From Ruminococcus sp. (GTDB lineage Bacteria; Bacillota; Clostridia; Oscillospirales; Ruminococcaceae), in NCBI GenBank assembly GCA_003488415.1, contig DNLQ01000223.1:1-6111 (forward strand): a stretch of DNA of 6,111 bases, given 5' to 3'. Position 1 is the first letter of the stretch; the number at the start of each line of letters is the position of its first letter. Shown one piece after another: positions 1 through 4,942 of this stretch. A program made the translations under genes and the position numbers. The notes beneath the pieces were generated by a model. The model did not search any database. It saw only the letters and a program-made list of their open reading frames with translations, and was not told the origin of the DNA.

Positions 1-51
1 GACAGAGTCCCTTTAGAATCCCAATGTTTTGATCGCTTTCCCGTCAAGCTG

Positions 52-82
52 AAAAAAGACTCCCCTCCGGGAGTCCTTTTTT
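52..82 (-). terminator. Bidirectional intrinsic terminator after the GH13 gene
   Basis: A perfect 7-bp stem (58-64 with 69-75, sequence GACTCCC/GGGAGTC) closes a 4-base loop. It is flanked by six A on the left (52-57) and six T on the right (77-82). Read leftward, it starts 3 bases after the TGA stop of the GH13 gene (86-88) and ends in a run of six U, a textbook Rho-independent terminator for the glgP-GH13 unit. Read rightward, the same stem also ends in a U run, with one extra C before it, so it could equally stop a convergent transcript entering from the left. Bases 1-51 show no recognisable end of such a gene. Confidence 0.9.
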
Positions 83-85
83 CTG

Positions 86-1972
86 TCAGCTCACAAACTT
101 TGCCTTGATTATAGAGTAACCGTAAGGCGGTACGGAGATGGTCTCGCCGTCAAACTCACCGATGTACGGCTCAAAGCTGCGGAAACGGCTGAGCAGTCCG
201 GGGACATTGCCGAGCGATACATTCTCACCGCTGCGGTTCACGAATACGATATAGTCCGTATCTGCACCCTGACGGGTAAAGGCTATCAGCCTGTTATCGG
301 TGATCTCCTCCTCGTTTATGACAAAGTACGTCCTGCCATCCTTCATGTTCGGGATAGACCTGCGGACACGGCTCAGCTCCGATACGTACTCTATCAGTTC
401 CTTGTCCTCGTGTCCCCAGGGGTAGCAGCGGCGGTTAAAGGGATCCTTGTATCCCTGGAGGCCGGCTTCGTCGCCGTAGTATATGCTCGGAACGCCGGGA
501 AGGAAGAACTGCAGCGCCATAGCTGCCTTGAGCAGGTTCTTGCCGTGGGCATACTGCTCCGGAGTCAGCCACTTCTCCGCCATCCATTCCTTTGAATGGT
601 TATCGCAGTTTTCGCCGCCTAACCTGTTTATGGCACGTTCAATGTCGTGGGTGGAGACAAAGTTCATAAGCACGTCAATGGAAGGCTTGGGGTAGTTTTC
701 CAGTATAGTCATCACAGACCTGATGAAGTCTGAGGGCTTGCCGCCCCTGATGTAGTTGATTATAGCCTCACGGAAGGGATAGTTCATTACCGAGTCAAGC
801 TGATTTCCCAGGAGATAGCGGCGCTTTACACCGTAGCTCTCCTTGTTGGAGGCATCCTCCCAGACCTCGCCGATCACCACCTTGTCCTTATCGAAGCTCT
901 TCACGCTCTTGCGGAGGTTATTGAGGAACTGATCCGGGAGCTCGTCTGCAACGTCCAGACGGAATCCGGCAGCTCCCAGGGAGAGCCAGTAGTGAAGCAC
1001 TCCGTCCTCTCCGCAGATGAACTCGGTGTAGCTCTCGTTATTCTCGTTCACGTTGGGGAGGGTATCTATGCCCCACCAGGCTTCATAGGTGTCAGGGAAG
1101 TGGATGAAGCTGTACCAGTCGTGGTACTTGCTGTCCCAGGACTGATAGGCTCCCGGTTCGGGATAGCGTCCGTTCTTGTTGAAGTAAACGCTGTCAGAGC
1201 CGGTATGGGAGAATACTCCGTCCAGTATCACGGATATGCCGTACTCAGCGGCATCACGGCACAGTGCCTCAAAGTCCTCGTTAGTTCCCAGCAGGGGATC
1301 GACCTTCATGTAATCGGCTGTATTGTACCTGTGGTTCTCGTGGGCCTCAAATATAGGATTGAGGTAGATGCAGGTGACTCCCAGGTCACGGAGGTACTCC
1401 AGCTTTGAGCGTATACCATCCAGGTCGCCGCCGAAGTAATCGTTGTTCCACACATGGCCGTTGTGGTCGGGACGGTAGTAGGGAGTGCCGCCCCAGTCCT
1501 CACGGATCACTCTGCCGTAGGGTATATTCTCGTGGACCTTTCCGCTGCGGCAGAAGCGGTCGGGGAAGATCTGGTACATGACTCCGCCCTTGAGGAAATC
1601 CGGAGTCTCGTAGTTCTCGCCGTACACAGTGAGCTGGAAAAGAGCTCCGCCGTCGATGCCGCCGCAGTGAGCGTCCTTCTTCTTTATATAGTAGCGTGTT
1701 CCGCCGCAGGTGTAGGAGAAGTAGTAGTAATGCACGTCGGTATACCTGGGAGTATAGTCGCAGGAATATACGAAGCAGTCCTCCTCCTCACCTGATACGT
1801 TCATGGGTATGAACCTCTCCTTGAAGCCGGTGCGGAAAAGCACCATTACAGGGGTGAAGTCCGGGATAACGTCCTTCGGCAGCCTTATGGAAAACCGGCA
1901 GTTCCTGTTCTGACGGAGTGCGCCGAAAACTGATTTATAGCTGAGGTGCCAGGTATCGTAGATAGGTGTCAT
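86..1972 (-). CDS. Intracellular GH13 alpha-glucan hydrolase (neopullulanase / alpha-amylase-like)
   Basis: Predicted cytoplasmic glycoside hydrolase family 13 enzyme of 628 residues that cleaves alpha-1,4 and possibly alpha-1,6 bonds in maltodextrins or glycogen. There is no signal peptide. Residues 1-120 look like the N-terminal beta-sandwich of the neopullulanase group. The TIM barrel begins at YQIFPDRF (133-140) and shows all main GH13 motifs: DGVFSH (251-256), GFRLDVADE (336-344, nucleophile Asp340), GEVWED (368-373, acid/base Glu369), FVSTHD (438-443, stabiliser Asp443) and GVPSIYYGDEAG (493-504). A C-terminal beta domain fills about 545-628. Ser255 stands where many GH13 enzymes have Asn; from memory this is common in clostridial relatives. 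The start is fixed by AAGGAGG at 1983-1989, 10 bases upstream of ATG. It lies 72 bp behind glgP on the same strand, probably co-transcribed, and ends at a terminator. Family is certain; exact specificity (amylase, neopullulanase, cyclomaltodextrinase) cannot be read from sequence alone. Confidence 0.93.
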   Translation of the reverse strand: MTPIYDTWHLSYKSVFGALRQNRNCRFSIRLPKDVIPDFTPVMVLFRTGFKERFIPMNVSGEEEDCFVYSCDYTPRYTDVHYYYFSYTCGGTRYYIKKKDAHCGGIDGGALFQLTVYGENYETPDFLKGGVMYQIFPDRFCRSGKVHENIPYGRVIREDWGGTPYYRPDHNGHVWNNDYFGGDLDGIRSKLEYLRDLGVTCIYLNPIFEAHENHRYNTADYMKVDPLLGTNEDFEALCRDAAEYGISVILDGVFSHTGSDSVYFNKNGRYPEPGAYQSWDSKYHDWYSFIHFPDTYEAWWGIDTLPNVNENNESYTEFICGEDGVLHYWLSLGAAGFRLDVADELPDQFLNNLRKSVKSFDKDKVVIGEVWEDASNKESYGVKRRYLLGNQLDSVMNYPFREAIINYIRGGKPSDFIRSVMTILENYPKPSIDVLMNFVSTHDIERAINRLGGENCDNHSKEWMAEKWLTPEQYAHGKNLLKAAMALQFFLPGVPSIYYGDEAGLQGYKDPFNRRCYPWGHEDKELIEYVSELSRVRRSIPNMKDGRTYFVINEEEITDNRLIAFTRQGADTDYIVFVNRSGENVSLGNVPGLLSRFRSFEPYIGEFDGETISVPPYGYSIIKAKFVS

Positions 1973-2000
1973 AGTGTGCGAGCCTCCTTGAATAATATGA

Positions 2001-2030
2001 ATATTCCCCCGCCGCGGGACGGGGGAATAT
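2001..2030 (-). promoter_or_regulatory. Intercistronic GC-rich hairpin between glgP and the GH13 gene
   Basis: A perfect 11-bp inverted repeat (2001-2011 with 2020-2030; outer arms ATATTCCCCC/GGGGGAATAT) encloses an 8-base loop. In the leftward transcript it starts 14 bases after the glgP stop codon (TAA, 2045-2047) and ends 11 bases before the AAGGAGG of the next gene. No U run follows it (the next bases read TCATATTATTC), so it is a poor intrinsic terminator. A partial attenuator or a 3'-end stabiliser/processing site that separates glgP mRNA level from that of the hydrolase is more likely. The structure is seen directly; the role is inferred. Confidence 0.6.
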
Positions 2031-2044
2031 GAAAGTTCACCGTT

Positions 2045-4465
2045 TTATCTGAGGTGCCAGATATTGTCCGCATACTCAGTGACCGCACGGTCGGCAGAGA
2101 AGATGCCTGCGCCGGCGATATTGTTGAGGGACATCTTAGCCCACTTCATCCTGTCGTTGTAGCATTCTGTGATGTATGCCTGAGCCTTTCTGTAGCTGTC
2201 GAAGTCGGCGAGCACCATGTAGGGATCCCTGATCCTCAGTGAGTCTGCCACGTCAACGAAGGTACATCCGTTGATGCCGTGGTACATACGCTCGATAGCG
2301 TCATTGATCCTGCCGTCGCCCTTGAAGTAGTCATCGGGATTGTAGCCTCTGTTCCTGAGCTCCTCCACCTGGGGAGTGGTCATGCCGAAGATAACGATAT
2401 TATCGTCGCCGGCAGCCTCCTTGATCTCGATGTTTGCGCCGTCAAGAGTACCCAGTGTAACAGCGCCGTTGAGCATGAGCTTCATATTTCCTGTACCGGA
2501 AGCCTCTGTACCTGCAAGGGAGATCTGCTCGGAGATATCGGCAGCAGGCATAAGGTGCTCTGAAAGGGTAACGCAGTAGTTCTCCAGGAATACTATCCTG
2601 AGCTTCTCGCTGATCCTGGGGTTCTTTCCCACCTCTTCCGAGATAGCCCATATCAGCTTGATGATCTGCTTTGCAAGGAAGTATCCGGGAGCTGCCTTTG
2701 CAGCGAAAATATATGTCTTGGGAGTGAAGGGAGCGTCCGGGTTGCTGAGCAGATACTGGTAATCTGCCAGTATGTTCATGACGTTCAGATGCTGTCTCTT
2801 GTACTCGTGCAGACGCTTTACCTGTACATCGAAAATGCTGTCGGGATCAATGATGACGCCGCTATGCTTCTTCACATACTTTGCAAAGCTCTCCTTGTTG
2901 TCACGCTTTACCTCCATCAGCCTGCTGAGAACGTTCTCGTCGTCCTGGAAGTCACGGAACTTTATCAGCTCAGAGCCGTCCTTTATGAACTTAGAGCCTA
3001 TAGTATCGCTCAGGAGCGAGGTGAGTCCGGGGTTTGACTGATACAGCCATCTTCTGTATGCGATACCGTTGGTGACGTTCTTGAACTTCTCAGGTGTGTT
3101 CTCGTACTCGTCACGGAACACGCTCTCCTTGATGATCTCGGAGTGGAGCTTTGAAACGCCGTTTACGCTGTGTGAAGCGGCAACGCAGAGAGTAGCCATG
3201 TGTACCTTATTGTCCTTGATTATGGACATTCTTGTAGTCTTTGCGCTGTCGAAGCCGTTTCTCTCCATAAGTGAATGGCAGTAGCGTGTGTTGATCTCCA
3301 GGATGATAGAGAAGATACGTGGGATAACACTCTTTATAAGGTCAACATCCCACTTTTCCAGAGCCTCTGCCATAACGGTGTGGTTGGTGTAGGCGAAAGT
3401 CCTTGTAACGATGTCCCAGGCGTTGTCCCAGGAGTAACCGCACTCGTCAAGGAGTATCCTCATAAGCTCCGGGATAGCAAGTGTGGGGTGAGTGTCGTTG
3501 ATATGGATAGCCACCTTGTCCGGCAGGTTGTCGAGAGTGCCGTAGACCATCATGTGGTTGTTGACTATATCGCCCACAGATGCCGCACACAGCAGATACT
3601 GCTGACGCAGACGGAGAGTCTTGCCCTCGATGTGGTTGTCGTTGGGGTAGAGTATCTTTGATATGGAGTTGTCGATAGCATTGATAGCCAGAGCCTCTGC
3701 AAAGTGTCCGGCTGAGAACTTCTTCATCGCCTCGGAATTGAAGCCGGAAGCCTTTGCCTCCCACAGTCTCAGCACCGATACTGCATCGGAATCATAGCCG
3801 GATACGTACATATCATAGGGTATAGCCTTGACAACATTGTAGTTTTCGTGCTTTGCGAGATAGTGACCGTTGTCCCAGTAATCCTTCAGCTCGCCGTCAA
3901 AGTGTACATCAACTGTCAGCTCAGGTCTCTTTACCAGCCATACAGCGCCGCCGGGGAGCCAGTCATCAGCCTCCTCTATCTGCATACCCTCCTGTATCTT
4001 CTGGCGGAAGATGCCGTACTCGTAAAGGATTGAGTAGCCCATTGCCGGGAATCCTGTTGTAGCAAGACCGTCCAGGTAGCAGGCAGCCAGTCTTCCCAGA
4101 CCTCCGTTTCCGAGACCTGCGTCAGGCTCGTACTCGAAGATCTTGTCGAGATTTATAGTGTACTCCTTGAGCATGGAACGGAGATCGTCAGCCAGCTCAA
4201 GGTTGTAGAGACTTGTTTTCAGAGAGCGTCCCATAAGGAACTCCATTGAAAGGTAGTAGACCTGCTTGCTGCCTACAGACTGAATGTGATTAATGAAGTT
4301 CTGCCTCTTCTCACCGAGTATCTCCACAATGATAGATGATATTACCCGATATACCTGCTTGTCAGATGCCTCTTCAGGTGTTACACTGAACATTGCCTGG
4401 AGCTTTCTGGGAAAATCTTCCCTGATCTTATCCATTAAGGGGTTGACCTTCTTATTTGCAGCCAT
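2045..4465 (-). CDS. glgP: Glycogen/maltodextrin phosphorylase (GT35)
   Basis: Pyridoxal-phosphate enzyme that releases glucose-1-phosphate from the non-reducing ends of glycogen or maltodextrin in the cytoplasm. At 806 residues it is full length for the family. Landmarks in order: YYLSMEFLMGRSL (70-82), the glycine-rich EPDAGLGNGGLGRLAACYLD (113-132), HINDTHP (321-327), NVTNGIAYRRWL (463-474), VKRLHEYKRQ (549-558) and the cofactor box EASGTGNMKLMLNGA (654-668), with Lys662 as the Schiff-base lysine, then LGTLDGANIEI (671-681). The N-terminus lacks the phosphorylatable Ser segment of animal phosphorylases, so that control is absent. ATG at 4465 is supported by AAGGAG (4472-4477), 6 bases upstream. 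The gene leads a two-gene unit with the GH13 hydrolase and is read from a promoter near 4640-4612 through a roughly 140-base leader. No glycogen synthesis genes are visible here. MalP-type maltodextrin preference cannot be excluded. Confidence 0.97.
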   Translation of the reverse strand: MAANKKVNPLMDKIREDFPRKLQAMFSVTPEEASDKQVYRVISSIIVEILGEKRQNFINHIQSVGSKQVYYLSMEFLMGRSLKTSLYNLELADDLRSMLKEYTINLDKIFEYEPDAGLGNGGLGRLAACYLDGLATTGFPAMGYSILYEYGIFRQKIQEGMQIEEADDWLPGGAVWLVKRPELTVDVHFDGELKDYWDNGHYLAKHENYNVVKAIPYDMYVSGYDSDAVSVLRLWEAKASGFNSEAMKKFSAGHFAEALAINAIDNSISKILYPNDNHIEGKTLRLRQQYLLCAASVGDIVNNHMMVYGTLDNLPDKVAIHINDTHPTLAIPELMRILLDECGYSWDNAWDIVTRTFAYTNHTVMAEALEKWDVDLIKSVIPRIFSIILEINTRYCHSLMERNGFDSAKTTRMSIIKDNKVHMATLCVAASHSVNGVSKLHSEIIKESVFRDEYENTPEKFKNVTNGIAYRRWLYQSNPGLTSLLSDTIGSKFIKDGSELIKFRDFQDDENVLSRLMEVKRDNKESFAKYVKKHSGVIIDPDSIFDVQVKRLHEYKRQHLNVMNILADYQYLLSNPDAPFTPKTYIFAAKAAPGYFLAKQIIKLIWAISEEVGKNPRISEKLRIVFLENYCVTLSEHLMPAADISEQISLAGTEASGTGNMKLMLNGAVTLGTLDGANIEIKEAAGDDNIVIFGMTTPQVEELRNRGYNPDDYFKGDGRINDAIERMYHGINGCTFVDVADSLRIRDPYMVLADFDSYRKAQAYITECYNDRMKWAKMSLNNIAGAGIFSADRAVTEYADNIWHLR

Positions 4466-4520
4466 ACTAAACTCCTTCCGCCGCCTCAGCGACTAATACA
4501 ATCTGTATAATTTTGATGAC

Positions 4521-4567
4521 ATTTCAAGCATCCGCAGCTTTTGGAATACTATGGATCGCCTTGAAAT
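4521..4567 (-). promoter_or_regulatory. Stem-loop in the glgP mRNA leader
   Basis: An 8-bp perfect stem (ATTTCAAG at 4521-4528 with CTTGAAAT at 4560-4567) continues across an asymmetric internal loop (1 base against 3) into 4 more pairs (4530-4533 with 4553-4556), closing a 19-base loop. It lies between the predicted transcription start (about 4605) and the start codon (4465), ending about 55 bases before the ATG. No U run follows in the leftward direction, so it is not a terminator. It may stabilise the mRNA or act as a regulatory leader. I recognise no known riboswitch class in it. Confidence 0.5.
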
Positions 4568-4611
4568 TCTCCAGCCGGTCTTTAAATGTTTTTACCGTCA
4601 GTATATAATAT

Positions 4612-4641
4612 ATTTTATCACTTTTGCAGAATCCTTGTCAA
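4612..4641 (-). promoter_or_regulatory. Predicted sigma-A promoter of glgP
   Basis: On the minus strand a consensus -35 TTGACA (4641-4636) is followed after 18 bases by -10 TAAAAT (4617-4612), which matches TATAAT at 5 of 6 bases and is preceded by TGA, an extended -10. Transcription would start near 4605, giving a leader of about 140 bases before the glgP start codon. This is the best leftward promoter in the spacer. A second TTGACA (4668-4663) lies upstream but has only a badly spaced -10 (14 bases). Confidence 0.65.
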
Positions 4642-4653
4642 GTGTATATTTCA

Positions 4654-4665
4654 ACAAATATTTGT
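4654..4665. repeat. 12-bp perfect palindrome upstream of the glgP promoter
   Basis: ACAAATATTTGT reads the same on both strands. It is centred about 55 bases upstream of the predicted glgP start, just beyond the -35 box, a position typical for an activator or operator site. It does not match the catabolite repression (cre) or LacI-type CG-centred consensus. In AT-rich DNA a palindrome of this size can arise by chance. Confidence 0.35.
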
Positions 4666-4708
4666 CAACGGAATCTACATTATAGAGAATTTGACCTTTT
4701 CCGGCTGG

Positions 4709-4879
4709 AAATGTGTAGAAATCGTCATACAGACCTTTGTATATTTTCACTAAAGAGCAGGAAATACCTCCGCCTGATTATGCACATTGTCCAGTTTCCA
4801 CATTGGAAAAATTATTCTGAAAAAATCTCAAATATCCTTGAAATTTCTGATATGATATGGTATAATACAAATGTGTAGA
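4709..4879 (+). repeat. Direct repeat AAATGTGTAGA, two copies
   Basis: The same 11 bases occur at 4709-4719 and 4869-4879, 160 bases apart and in the same orientation; both continue with A/T-rich sequence and then TCG. The second copy covers the predicted start point (about 4873) of the rightward gene, where a bound protein would block transcription. The first copy overlaps by one base the right-hand CCGGCTGGA element. The repeat is seen directly; an operator role is inferred. Confidence 0.4.
4838..4866 (+). promoter_or_regulatory. Strong sigma-A promoter of the rightward membrane-protein gene
   Basis: -35 TTGAAA (4838-4843), a spacer of exactly 17 bases, and a perfect -10 TATAAT (4861-4866) preceded by TGG, making an extended -10. 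A-tracts at about 4806-4826 upstream resemble an UP element. The expected start is near 4873, giving a leader of about 70 bases before the ATG at 4943. A second TATAAT at 4919-4924 has no -35 partner and is ignored. Confidence 0.85.
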
Positions 4880-4885
4880 TTTTCG

Positions 4886-4912
4886 GCAGGTACTTCCCAC
4901 GGAAAGACCTGC
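4886..4912 (+). promoter_or_regulatory. Leader stem-loop upstream of the membrane-protein gene
   Basis: GCAGGT (4886-4891) pairs with ACCTGC (4907-4912), and inside it CTTCC (4893-4897) pairs with GGAAAG (4901-4906) with one bulged A. This gives about 11 base pairs, a single-base bulge on each side and a 3-base loop. It starts about 13 bases after the predicted transcription start and ends 14 bases before the AAAGGA ribosome binding site. No U run follows, so it is probably a 5' stabilising or regulatory hairpin. Confidence 0.5.
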
Positions 4913-4942
4913 AAGCAATATAATGCAAAGGACGGATCAATA

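Larger units (their letters stand above)
4570..4709. repeat. Inverted pair of CCGGCTGGA flanking the glgP promoter
   Basis: TCCAGCCGG at 4570-4578 and its exact reverse complement CCGGCTGGA at 4701-4709 lie 122 bases apart, one in the glgP leader and one upstream of the glgP promoter. They stand out as GC-rich islands in AT-rich DNA. A binding site pair for a looping regulator is possible, but no known site is recognised. Confidence 0.35.
4466..4942. other. Divergent AT-rich intergenic region (477 bp)
   Basis: No convincing gene lies here. The spacer holds the glgP Shine-Dalgarno (4472-4477), a small 5-bp stem with a UGAG loop just ahead of it (4480-4493), the glgP leader stem-loop (4521-4567), the glgP promoter (4612-4641), a 12-bp palindrome (4654-4665), two 9-bp inverted copies of CCGGCTGGA (4570-4578 and 4701-4709), two direct copies of AAATGTGTAGA (4709-4719 and 4869-4879), the rightward promoter (4838-4866), its leader stem-loop (4886-4912) and a ribosome binding site AAAGGA (4927-4932). 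The AT-rich composition contrasts with the genes on both sides, as is usual for clostridial promoter regions. Confidence 0.8.

Noticed and set aside
1..51. Possible end of a neighbouring gene beyond the terminator
   Set aside because: All plus frames are short; two stop within 32 bases and none gives a recognisable C-terminus. A minus frame ending near 13-15 has no start after the terminator.
992..1795. Plus-strand frames of 138 and 113 residues (992-1408, 1454-1795)
   Set aside because: Both are antisense to the GH13 gene, with compositions expected from the complement of its codons and no ribosome binding site.
1985..2030. Separate promoter for the GH13 gene (TATTAT on the minus strand at 1997-1992)
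   Set aside because: A start from it would fall in or beyond the Shine-Dalgarno, and the -35 region lies inside the GC-rich hairpin with no TTGACA-like box.
2001..2030. Calling the intercistronic hairpin a true terminator
   Set aside because: There is no U run after the stem in the leftward direction and a strong ribosome binding site follows directly, so read-through is the simpler reading.
4624..4878. 84-residue plus-strand open frame in the divergent spacer
   Set aside because: No Shine-Dalgarno before its ATG, no recognisable domain, and it runs through the rightward promoter into its start region.
4919..4924. Second TATAAT in the leader of the rightward gene
   Set aside because: No -35 at 16-18 bases upstream, and it is only 19 bases from the start codon, too close to leave a ribosome binding site.
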